Positions 1 to 5,610 of a stretch of DNA of 7,396 bases are shown here, piece after piece; position 1 is the first letter of the stretch, and every line of letters begins with the position of its first letter. The DNA is taken from positions 1 through 7,396 of the forward strand of contig JAEWAA010000191.1 in assembly GCA_023391955.1 (NCBI GenBank), given 5' to 3'. A program made the translations under genes and the position numbers. The notes under the pieces were generated by a model. That model was not told where the DNA came from. It worked only from the letters and a program-made list of their open reading frames with translations, and searched no databases. Source of the DNA: Bacillota bacterium (GTDB taxonomy: Bacteria > Bacillota > Bacilli > Paenibacillales > NBRC-103111).

Positions 1-158
1 GCACAAGCATACGCCGAAGCACCTTGTTCTGTCCAGTGGTTTTTGCGGTTTTGGCCTTCATGGCCATAGCTTTTTGGGTGGCACCGCTTTCATTCAAATT
101 GTAGACAAGCCTAGATTATAAAAGTTATTCAAATATTGCGTATAGGCAAGTTTTTTAG
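1..158. other. Left-edge region without a confident gene
   Basis: No gene can be called here. Two short readings run off the left edge. On the minus strand, an ATG at 67-65 opens an unbroken 22-codon basic peptide (MAMKAKTAKTTGQNKVLRRM and on) that could be the start of a divergent gene. A TATAAT lies upstream on that strand at 120-115, but no Shine-Dalgarno or good -35 box accompanies it. On the plus strand, one frame is open to a TAG at 102-104 and reads as a hydrophobic stretch (VVFAVLAFMAIAFWV) that could be the C-terminus of a membrane protein. These two readings overlap and at most one is real. The rest is A+T-rich and fits an intergenic promoter region. Confidence 0.3.
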
Positions 159-187
159 TTGCGGAAAACAAAAGTGTGGCATATAAT
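159..187 (+). promoter_or_regulatory. Predicted sigma-A promoter of the feo operon
   Basis: A perfect -10 box TATAAT (182-187) is preceded at an ideal 17-nt spacing by TTGCGG (159-164), which keeps the TTG of the -35 consensus. Transcription would begin near 194, about 125 nt before feoA. Feo operons are commonly repressed by Fur, but I see no convincing 19-bp Fur box over this promoter. Control by iron is therefore plausible from the gene content and not demonstrated by the sequence. Confidence 0.55.
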
Positions 188-193
188 CGGGGT

Positions 194-319
194 AGATCAT
201 ATACTGCTGGTAGCCTTTTTTAGGCCGTGTATGCAAATACCAATCTCAAGTCCGGTTTTTTTTATCATAAATGTTGCACGAGGCAAACTCTTTGTCCCAA
301 CGGAAAGTGAGGAAATGGC
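194..319 (+). other. Predicted 5' leader of the feo transcript
   Basis: This is the untranslated stretch between the predicted start of transcription and feoA. It contains two small inverted repeats: GCCT-TTTTT-AGGC (213-225) and GTAT-GCAA-ATAC (229-240, with a GNRA-type loop). They are followed by a run of eight T (256-263) and an 11-bp palindrome, TTTATCATAAA (261-271). None is strong enough to call a terminator or a known riboswitch. The feoA ribosome binding site AGGA lies at 310-313, six bases before the ATG. Confidence 0.35.
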
Positions 320-571
320 ATGACAATAACAAACATACCACTGTCAGAAGCAAAAATGGGCAGCATCCTGCTTTTGACGCGGATAGAGGTTCAGGGCGTA
401 ATGCGCAGAAGACTTCTCGATTTGGGATTCGTTCCCGAAAATGAGGTGGAGGTGCTGCAGAGAAGCCCCTTGGGTGATCCTATCGCCTTCCGTGTCAACA
501 ACACCACAATTGCCCTCCGGAAAGAAGAAAGCTCGCTGATCTACGGAACCATTTTGGGAGGTGGGGAATAA
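320..571 (+). CDS. feoA: FeoA, small SH3-like ferrous iron transport accessory protein
   Basis: The 83-residue product is a FeoA-domain protein, close to the usual 75-85 residues. FeoA proteins are small cytosolic SH3-like beta-barrels that bind or modulate FeoB during Fe(II) uptake. The recognisable core is the stretch MRRRLLDLGFVPENEVEVLQ (about residues 28-47), which matches the family pattern of a basic RRL-DLGF turn followed by a beta strand. A second block, GDPIAFRVNNTTIALRKEES (about residues 52-71), matches the family's 'DPI-hydrophobic-R-G/N-x-x-I-x-LR' ending. The start is supported by AGGA at 310-313 with a six-base spacer. The stop codon overlaps the next ATG by one base (TAATG), and GGGAGGTGGGG at the end of feoA serves as the ribosome binding site of the downstream gene, so the two are probably translationally coupled. 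Identification is secure from the motifs and from the adjacent feoB. Confidence 0.93.
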   Translation: MTITNIPLSEAKMGSILLLTRIEVQGVMRRRLLDLGFVPENEVEVLQRSPLGDPIAFRVNNTTIALRKEESSLIYGTILGGGE

Positions 572-1311
572 TGGAGGTTTACACTGTGGCATTGGCCGGC
601 AATCCCAATACAGGCAAAAGCACCTTATTCAACCTGCTAACGGGCCTCCGGCAGCATACCGGCAACTGGGCGGGCAAAACCGTCGACCTGGCTCAAGGAG
701 ATTTTACCCACAATGGGCATGAATTCCGCATGATTGATCTGCCCGGCACTTATTCGTTGTTCTCCAACTCCAAAGACGAGGAAGTCACCAGGGACTTCAT
801 CGTATTCGAGGAACCCGACGTGACTATTGTGGTACTGGACGCCACCTCTCTGGAACGGAACATGAATCTGGCGCTTCAGGTGCTGGAAATGACCAGCCGG
901 GTAGTGGTCTGCATCAATCTTATCGACGAAGCCAAACGCCTCGGCATCCATGTGGATACGGCGCTGCTCAGCCGCAAGCTGGGCGTTCCGGTAGCAGCTA
1001 TTTCCGCCCGGAACAAAATCGGCATATCGGATCTTCTATCCATGGTGGCGTCAGTGGCAACAGGTGAGCTTGTCCCCGAGCCGGTCCGGGTCAGGTATCA
1101 GGAGGAGCTGGAGCGCAAGCTGGCGGTGCTGGAGCCTGCTGTACGGGATACCCTGGGACTGCGTTTTTCCTCTAGATGGCTGGCCCTGCGGCTGCTGGAT
1201 GAGGACACAGGGCTTCTTGAGACGCTGCGGCAAAAAATGAAAGGCGGGGAGTTCACCCCGCGCAAAGGAGATGTTAACCATGGCCGATCCGCATGCCATA
1301 ACCTCGCCTGA
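571..1311 (+). CDS. feoB: FeoB G-protein half (NFeoB: GTPase plus GDI region), separate gene
   Basis: This 246-residue cytosolic protein corresponds to the N-terminal part of FeoB, which hydrolyses GTP to drive or gate Fe(II) import. All G motifs are visible: G1 GNPNTGKS (10-17), G2 around Thr37 in GNWAGKTVD (31-39), G3 DLPG (56-59), G4 NLID (116-119, in the NxxD position) and G5 SAR (145-147). Residues from about 170 to 228 are helical and charged, fitting the guanine-nucleotide dissociation inhibitor (GDI) helical domain. There is no membrane segment. In most bacteria this region is fused to the permease; here the frame ends at a TGA. The last 10 codons lie over the start of the permease gene in another frame, so the C-terminal tail after about residue 228 looks unconserved. 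The protein presumably acts with the next gene product at the inner face of the membrane. A frameshifted single feoB is the alternative but is less likely, for the reasons given under the next gene. Confidence 0.92.
   Translation: MEVYTVALAGNPNTGKSTLFNLLTGLRQHTGNWAGKTVDLAQGDFTHNGHEFRMIDLPGTYSLFSNSKDEEVTRDFIVFEEPDVTIVVLDATSLERNMNLALQVLEMTSRVVVCINLIDEAKRLGIHVDTALLSRKLGVPVAAISARNKIGISDLLSMVASVATGELVPEPVRVRYQEELERKLAVLEPAVRDTLGLRFSSRWLALRLLDEDTGLLETLRQKMKGGEFTPRKGDVNHGRSACHNLA
1264..1270 (+). promoter_or_regulatory. Ribosome binding site that sets the start of the FeoB permease gene
   Basis: AAAGGAG lies inside the 3' end of the GTPase gene. It directly abuts an ATG at 1271, leaving no spacer, but is nine bases from the ATG at 1280, which is the normal distance. 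It therefore argues for initiation at 1280 and shows that the permease half is translated independently. Confidence 0.75.
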
Positions 1312-2686
1312 TCCGCTGGACGGTCTTGTTAAGCTGGCCCGGTCCGTCTCTGCCGGGGAGCCTGTCCGCGACGCTATCGTCAGCGATATCTACCGGACCA
1401 CCAAAGAGCTGGTCGCTGAGACGGTCCGCTACGAGGATAAGAAGAAGCTGCAAAGCACCTATAAGCTGGACCGGATCGTAACCTCCAAGCTCTGGGGGTA
1501 TCCCATCATGTTCGCCATGCTGGGCCTGGTGTTCTGGATTACCATAGCCGGAGCTAACGTTCCTTCCGGGCTTCTGGCGGATTTCTTCGGCTGGATCGAA
1601 GGGTATCTGACCCGGGGCTTCCAGGCGGTGCATGCACCCGAATGGCTGCATGGTCTGTTGGTATTGGGCTTCTTCCGCGGCTCCTCCTGGGTGGTCAGCG
1701 TGATGCTTCCCCCGATGGCTATTTTCTTCCCGGTGTTCGCCCTGTTGGAGAACTTCGGCTACTTGCCCCGGGTGGCCTTCAACATGGACCGCCTCTTCAA
1801 AAAATCCGGCGGCCACGGCAAGCAGGCCCTGACCATGTCCATGGGCTTCGGGTGTAATGCAGCAGCCATTATGTCCACCCGGATTATCGAATCCCCCCGG
1901 GAGCGGATGCTGGCTATTCTGACCAATAATTTCGTACCGTGCAACGGGCGTTGGCCTACGTTGATCCTGCTGTCCTCCTTGTTTATGGCGGCAGGTGCGG
2001 CAAGCGGACTGCATTCCCTGGCCACTGCGATGGTGGTGATGGGCATGGTGCTGTTCGGCATCGCGATTACGCTGACCGTGTCGTGGGCCTTGTCCAAAAC
2101 GGCGCTGAAGGGTGTGCCCTCCCACTACACGCTGGAGCTGCCGCCTTACCGCAGACCGCAGATTTGGAAAACCATCCTGCTGAGCTCCCGGGACAAATCC
2201 CTGAACGTGCTGACGCGCGCTCTGGTAGTGGCTGCTCCCGCAGGTGTCATCACGTGGATTCTCGGCAATGTGTTTGTGGGCGGCACCAGCGTACTGGACC
2301 ATATGGCGGCGTTTTTTGATCCTTTTGGCCAGCTGCTGGGGCTGGACGGCTTTATTCTGATGGCCTTTATACTGGGCCTGCCCGCCAATGAAGTGGTGAT
2401 CCCCATTCTGCTGATGGGGTATCTCTCCTCAGGAGCTATGGTGGATGCCGACGGCATCGGCAACATCAAGGACATTCTGCTGCAGCATGGCTGGACCTGG
2501 CTGACGGCGCTGAATATGATGCTGTTTTCCCTGCTCCACTTCCCCTGCGGCACCACGCTGTACAATATTTACAAAGAAACCAAAAGCAAAAAATGGACCT
2601 TCGTGTCCGCTGCGCTCCCTTTGGCTATTGCCATCGGGGTCACATTCCTCACCGCCACAGCAGCAAGGCTGTTCGGCTGGGTGTAG
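1280..2686 (+). CDS. feoB: FeoB membrane permease half (Gate and FeoB C-terminal domains), separate gene
   Basis: The 468-residue integral membrane protein corresponds to FeoB without its G domain and imports Fe(II) across the cytoplasmic membrane. Residues 1-60 are a charged helical linker. DRIVTSKLWGYPIM (64-77) is the usual FeoB entry to the first membrane helix, followed by VFWITIAGANVPS. The first gate block holds VMLPPMAIFFPVFALLE (141-157), GFGCN (189-193) and NNFVPCNGRWP (216-226). The second holds LGLPANEVVIP (366-376) and HFPCGTTL (420-427), ending in a last hydrophobic helix. The start at 1280, not 1271, follows from the Shine-Dalgarno spacing. The gene overlaps the GTPase gene by 32 bases in the +1 frame. 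From memory, relatives of this class carry Cys in TMCMGFGC and in the GCRII segment; here these are Ser (TMSMGFGC) and Ser-Thr (STRII). The complete linker, its own ribosome binding site and intact motifs argue for a genuine split gene over a sequencing frameshift. Confidence 0.92.
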   Translation: MADPHAITSPDPLDGLVKLARSVSAGEPVRDAIVSDIYRTTKELVAETVRYEDKKKLQSTYKLDRIVTSKLWGYPIMFAMLGLVFWITIAGANVPSGLLADFFGWIEGYLTRGFQAVHAPEWLHGLLVLGFFRGSSWVVSVMLPPMAIFFPVFALLENFGYLPRVAFNMDRLFKKSGGHGKQALTMSMGFGCNAAAIMSTRIIESPRERMLAILTNNFVPCNGRWPTLILLSSLFMAAGAASGLHSLATAMVVMGMVLFGIAITLTVSWALSKTALKGVPSHYTLELPPYRRPQIWKTILLSSRDKSLNVLTRALVVAAPAGVITWILGNVFVGGTSVLDHMAAFFDPFGQLLGLDGFILMAFILGLPANEVVIPILLMGYLSSGAMVDADGIGNIKDILLQHGWTWLTALNMMLFSLLHFPCGTTLYNIYKETKSKKWTFVSAALPLAIAIGVTFLTATAARLFGWV

Positions 2687-2742
2687 GTTTGTAAGGCTGA
2701 CGGCTGCCGTAGGTGGCCCGCGGGCTGGAGGCGGGGCGGCCG

Positions 2743-2926
2743 TTGCGGACACACGTTCCGCTATTTTACACATATTCGCGTTTTTGCAGATCTTACGGAC
2801 AGAGGAGCCTTTATTTGACGAAAAGGGAGAGGAATACTCCTGTTTTTGCTCAAATAGCGGCTCCTCTGTCCGTTTGTGTCAGAAAAAACCGCTTTTTGGC
2901 CAGATAGCGGAACCATAGTCCGTTAA
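2743..2926. repeat. Symmetric array of four copies of a 20-bp palindromic element
   Basis: Four copies of a core ATAGCGGnnCnnnnGTCCGT occur in the gap after feoB. Copies 1 (2745-2764) and 2 (2795-2814) are on the minus strand; copies 3 (2854-2873) and 4 (2904-2923) are on the plus strand. The period within each pair is exactly 50 bp, and the centre of symmetry (position 2834) is the same for copies 2/3 and 1/4. Copy 1 reads GCGGA...TCCGC and is itself a small hairpin; the others are imperfect. Copy 2 has ATAAAGG in place of ATAGCGG. The 30-nt spacers in the two pairs are equal in length but share little beyond an A-run next to a CG core. I recall similar intergenic elements in Paenibacillus genomes, but this is memory and not a search. 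There is no transposase nearby. The preceding stretch 2687-2742 is G+C-rich with palindromes ACGGCTGCCGT (2700-2710) and GCCCGCGGGC (2716-2725) and no gene. Confidence 0.85.
2795..2873. terminator. Long hairpin from the inner repeat pair, likely transcription end of feo
   Basis: The arms 2795-2809 and 2859-2873 are a perfect 15-bp inverted repeat (ACGGACAGAGGAGCC and its complement). After one mismatch and a G-T pair they continue with seven more pairs (2812-2818 with 2850-2856). Inside are AAAA with TTTT (2821-2824, 2844-2847) and GGAG with CTCC (2826-2829, 2837-2840), leaving a seven-base loop. This gives about 30 Watson-Crick pairs. It is not a textbook intrinsic terminator, since only TTTG follows the stem at 2874, but it is the strongest structure between feoB and yqfC. 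It could stop transcription or protect the 3' end of the mRNA. Termination is inferred. Confidence 0.45.
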
Positions 2927-2966
2927 ACTCCACACTCCGCATTGCTGCCCGGACATGCTTAAGGCT

Positions 2967-2995
2967 TCATAATCCCGCAAGACCGCGCATAGGCT
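2967..2995 (+). promoter_or_regulatory. Candidate sporulation sigma-E promoter of yqfC
   Basis: TCATAAT (2967-2973) and CATAGGCT (2988-2995) are separated by exactly 14 bases. This fits the sigma-E pattern as I know it (-35 KMATATT, 14-bp spacer, -10 CATACAHT) at 6 of 7 and 6 of 8 positions. Transcription would start near 3003, about 53 bases before yqfC. In B. subtilis yqfC and yqfD belong to the mother-cell sigma-E regulon, which supports the call. No good sigma-A promoter is visible in this gap, so vegetative expression of phoH and pgpH must come from elsewhere or from a promoter I cannot recognise. Confidence 0.5.
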
Positions 2996-3055
2996 GTAAC
3001 GATACGATTGTGTTTATGAGACAGCTGCACCAGCTTAGGAGGGAGAACCACGCCC

Positions 3056-3334
3056 ATGCGCCGCATCCGCAAAAAGCTTGATCAATGGACCGCCGGAATC
3101 CTGGATATTCCGGAGGATATCGCCCAGGATATACCCCGCCTGACCATGATCGGCAACATCAGGCTGCAAATTGAGAATCACCGGGGTGTGCTTCATTTTT
3201 CCGAAGAGCGCCTGCTGTTGGCCCTGACCCGGGGGAAGGTGGAGATCACCGGGAGCAACCTGAGCATCCGGACCATTATGGCGGAGGAAGTGCTGGTGGA
3301 GGGCATCATCCGCGGGTTGGAATACATTCCCTAA
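3056..3334 (+). CDS. yqfC: YqfC, sporulation protein of the YabP/YqfC family
   Basis: The 92-residue product matches B. subtilis YqfC in size and in its pattern: a basic N-terminus (MRRIRKK), the segment LDIPEDIAQDIPRLTMIGNIRLQIENHRGV (about residues 16-45), then ILxFSEE-type and VEITGSNLSIRTIMAEEVLVEG blocks (about residues 46-83). The family is small, soluble and beta-rich, and its biochemical role is not known. Expression during sporulation in the mother cell is established for B. subtilis, and the candidate sigma-E promoter upstream agrees with it. The ribosome binding site AGGAGGGAG (3037-3045) is strong and ends ten bases before the ATG. The next gene, yqfD, begins 21 bases after the stop with its own AAGGAG, so the two form an operon. 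Assignment rests on family resemblance and on conserved gene order. Confidence 0.92.
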   Translation: MRRIRKKLDQWTAGILDIPEDIAQDIPRLTMIGNIRLQIENHRGVLHFSEERLLLALTRGKVEITGSNLSIRTIMAEEVLVEGIIRGLEYIP

Positions 3335-3355
3335 ACGTAAGGAGTTGTGTGAGAC

Positions 3356-4543
3356 ATGCAGCCGCTTTTTATCCGAAAGCTTCGCGGTTATGTGAGGGTT
3401 ACCATCCGAGGAGGGGAGATTGAGCTCTTCTTGAACAAAGCGGCGGGGTTGGAATTCCAGATCTGGGATATCCGCCTCACCGGCCCCCGGACGGCCACCG
3501 CCAATCTGGTGTTGAAGGATTTTTTCCGAATGCGGCCGCTTCTGAAGGAGACAGGCTGCCGGGTCCATGTGGAAAAACGCGAGGGAGTGCCCTTTATGCT
3601 GGGGCGTCTGGAGAAACGGAAATTTTTCGCCGTGGGGATTATCGGCTTCTTCGTTGGCATCTATCTGCTGTCCTCCGTGGTGTGGCAGGTGGAGGTAGAG
3701 GGCAATGATACAGTGCCCACCTATGAGATTCTGCAGGCAGCCAAGCTCCAGGGCATCAAACCCTACCAGTGGACCTTCCGGCTCCCGCCTATGGACGAAA
3801 TGGCCCGGGACCTGCATAGAGAGCTGCCGGATATCTCCTGGATCGGGATCGAACGGCAGGGCACCCGCATTATCATTAAGGTGGTGGAGGCCGCCAAGCC
3901 GGAAAAGCATGAGCTCTTAAGCCCGCGCCATCTGGTGGCGTCCAAAAGCGCCGTGGTGACAGAGGTGCGTTCCACGAAAGGCAAGCCTGTAGTGGAGCCC
4001 AACCGCTATGTGAAAAAAGGGGACATCCTGATCTCGGGGATCATCGGTGACGAGGTGAACCGGCAGGTGGTACCGGCGGAGGGCAGTGTCCGCGGCATCG
4101 TATGGTACGAATCCAAGCTGGAGATACCCATTGCCCCGCAGTATATGGTGTACACCGGAGAGAGCTTCAGCCGTTTTTATCTGGTTTTGGGTGGACGGGC
4201 CCTCCAGATCACCGGCTACGGCAAGGAGGATTATGCGTCGTCGGACAAGCGGGAGGCCCGTACGGCGCTGGGGTGGAAAAGCTACAGCCTGCCCTTCGGC
4301 TGGATCAAGGAGAAGGTACTGGAAACCCGTGTGGACGGCGGGACGGAAGGGCCTGAAGCGGCCAGGGCAGCGGGGATGGAGCGGGCCAAGACGGATATTT
4401 TGTTGAAGGCTGGCAAGGATGCCCGGTTCGTTTCTTACAATGTTTTGCAAGAGAAGACCGACAATGGTAAAGTGTATATGAATGTGCTTTTCCAGGTGGA
4501 GGAAACCATTTCGGAAGAATTAGCTATCGTCCAAGGAGAATGA
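3356..4543 (+). CDS. yqfD: YqfD, membrane-anchored sporulation protein
   Basis: The 395-residue protein is nearly the same length as B. subtilis YqfD (about 398). Residues 1-85 form a conserved soluble N-terminal part (GYVRVTIRGGEIELFLNKAA, then FFRMRPLLKETGCRVHVEKREGVPF). One membrane helix follows at about 90-109 (FFAVGIIGFFVGIYLLSSVVW). The remaining 285 residues, beginning with the VEVEGNDTVPTYEI block, would be on the outer side, which for a mother-cell protein could be the intermembrane space around the forespore. That placement is inference. The VEVEGN-x-x-x-x-x-x-EIL arrangement recalls POTRA-like segments seen in other septal and sporulation proteins. Function is not established beyond a role in sporulation. 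The start is supported by AAGGAG at 3339-3344, with an 11-base spacer. The gene end carries the ribosome binding site of phoH. Confidence 0.92.
   Translation: MQPLFIRKLRGYVRVTIRGGEIELFLNKAAGLEFQIWDIRLTGPRTATANLVLKDFFRMRPLLKETGCRVHVEKREGVPFMLGRLEKRKFFAVGIIGFFVGIYLLSSVVWQVEVEGNDTVPTYEILQAAKLQGIKPYQWTFRLPPMDEMARDLHRELPDISWIGIERQGTRIIIKVVEAAKPEKHELLSPRHLVASKSAVVTEVRSTKGKPVVEPNRYVKKGDILISGIIGDEVNRQVVPAEGSVRGIVWYESKLEIPIAPQYMVYTGESFSRFYLVLGGRALQITGYGKEDYASSDKREARTALGWKSYSLPFGWIKEKVLETRVDGGTEGPEAARAAGMERAKTDILLKAGKDARFVSYNVLQEKTDNGKVYMNVLFQVEETISEELAIVQGE
4533..4538 (+). promoter_or_regulatory. Ribosome binding site that favours a TTG start for phoH
   Basis: AAGGAG lies in the last codons of yqfD. 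It is one base from the ATG at 4540, too close for normal initiation, but ten bases from an in-frame TTG at 4549. This supports TTG as the phoH start. Confidence 0.6.
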
Positions 4544-4548
4544 GACAT

Positions 4549-5532
4549 TTGACAGAAAACAACAAGCAGGAAGACACCATTAGAATTCAGGTGAAGGATG
4601 CCCAAGAGGCATTGGCCCTGTTCGGGCCTCAGGATAAATTTCTTCATATTATCGAGCAGGAAACCAACGCCCGGATTTTCTCCCGGGAGGCGGAGATTAC
4701 CATCCAAGGACCGGTGAAGGAGCTGGAGTCCCTGCGGCAGCTGTTCGAGGTGCTGCTTGCGCTGGTCCGCAACAATTATGCCGTGACGGAGCGTGATGTC
4801 TCCTACGCGGTGGAGCTGTCCAAGCAGATGATGGCCGACCAGCTTCTGGAGCTGTTCAAGGGTGAGATTACGGTGACGCACCGGGGCAAGCCCATCCGTG
4901 TCAAAACCATCGGCCAGAAGAAGTATGTGAATCTGATCAAAAAACGGGACATCGTCTTCGGCATCGGCCCTGCCGGTACAGGCAAAACCTATCTGGCTGT
5001 GGTGCTGGCCGTGGTGGCTCTGAAGGCAGGCGCCGTGAAGCGGATCGTGCTGACCCGCCCTGCGGTGGAGGCCGGCGAAAATCTGGGCTTCCTGCCCGGG
5101 GACCTCCAGGAGAAGGTGGACCCGTATCTGCGCCCCTTGTACGATGCCTTAAACGATGTTCTCGGACCCGAGCAGGTGGCCAAGTCCCTGGAGCGGGGAA
5201 CCATCGAAATTGCCCCCTTGGCGTATATGCGGGGCCGGACGCTGGACGATTCGTTCATCATTATGGACGAGGCCCAGAACTCCACTCCCGAGCAGATGAA
5301 AATGTTCTTGACCCGGCTTGGTTTCGGGTCCAAGATGGTCATAACAGGGGACGTGACCCAGATCGACCTTCCCCGTGGGAAGAAGTCCGGCTTGATGGAA
5401 GCCGACCGGATTTTGAAGCAGGTGGAGGAGATTGGCTTTATTTATTTTGACGAGCAGGATGTAGTGCGCCACTCGCTGGTGCAGAAGATCATCGTTGCTT
5501 ACACGGAGGATGCGGAAAAAAGCGCGCCCTAA
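4549..5532 (+). CDS. phoH: PhoH-family P-loop ATPase
   Basis: The product is 327 residues long from the TTG start, or 330 from the ATG at 4540, normal for PhoH. Residues 15-105 are the N-terminal part with the ALFGPQDKFLHIIEQ motif, seen at the start of many PhoH proteins, and a KH-like fold region (AEITIQGPVKELE). The ATPase core has Walker A GPAGTGKT (140-147), the LTRPAVEAGENLGFLPGD block (168-185), Walker B IIMDEAQN (237-244) and sensor TGD (266-268), all intact. PhoH proteins are cytosolic ATPases whose precise substrate is unsettled; association with the ribosome or RNA maturation is suggested by the frequent neighbour ybeY (16S rRNA processing), expected beyond the right edge. The ATG at 4540 overlaps the yqfD stop (ATGA) and would give translational coupling, but its Shine-Dalgarno spacing is poor. 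The gene is complete, and 78 bases separate it from pgpH. Confidence 0.93.
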   Translation: MTENNKQEDTIRIQVKDAQEALALFGPQDKFLHIIEQETNARIFSREAEITIQGPVKELESLRQLFEVLLALVRNNYAVTERDVSYAVELSKQMMADQLLELFKGEITVTHRGKPIRVKTIGQKKYVNLIKKRDIVFGIGPAGTGKTYLAVVLAVVALKAGAVKRIVLTRPAVEAGENLGFLPGDLQEKVDPYLRPLYDALNDVLGPEQVAKSLERGTIEIAPLAYMRGRTLDDSFIIMDEAQNSTPEQMKMFLTRLGFGSKMVITGDVTQIDLPRGKKSGLMEADRILKQVEEIGFIYFDEQDVVRHSLVQKIIVAYTEDAEKSAP

Positions 5533-5563
5533 AACTGGGTCGGGTCATGTTCCGGAAGCCTTG

Positions 5564-5583
5564 AAGCGGGCCTTGCCCTGCTT
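5564..5583 (+). other. Small hairpin in the phoH-pgpH gap
   Basis: AAGC-GGGC (5564-5571) pairs with GCCC-GCTT (5575-5583) around a three-base CTT loop, with one bulged T at 5579. No run of T follows, so it is not a classical terminator. It sits between the phoH stop and the pgpH ribosome binding site and could be an RNA processing or stabilising stem. Its function is unknown and it may be chance. Confidence 0.3.
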
Positions 5584-5610
5584 TAAGGGACTTCTTCGAT
5601 AAGGAAGGGA

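Noticed and set aside
114..132. Possible Fur box GATTATAAAAGTTATTCAA upstream of the feo promoter
   Set aside because: Only 11 of 19 positions match the classical Fur consensus, the inverted symmetry is poor, and A+T-rich DNA gives such matches by chance. It also lies 27 bases upstream of the -35 box.
1232..1240. Slippery A6 run near the end of the FeoB GTPase gene as a programmed frameshift site
   Set aside because: Moving into the permease frame at this run meets a TGA at 1238-1240 at once, so it cannot make the fusion protein.
1274..2302. A 342-codon open frame on the minus strand across the FeoB permease gene
   Set aside because: It is antisense to a gene with clear FeoB motifs, is rich in His, Gln, Arg and Gly as expected of the reverse reading of G+C-rich codons, and has no recognisable domain.
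2628..2918. Plus-strand open frames of 96 and 64 codons after feoB
   Set aside because: They run through the end of feoB or into the inverted repeat array, have no ribosome binding site at a suitable distance, and their sequence is explained by the repeats.
2743..2926. CRISPR array
   Set aside because: The units are in opposite orientations, number only four, have no cas genes near them, and are symmetric about a centre, unlike direct CRISPR repeats.
3035..3910. A 291-codon minus-strand open frame over yqfC and yqfD
   Set aside because: It covers two conserved sporulation genes and their ribosome binding sites and has the composition of a reverse reading.
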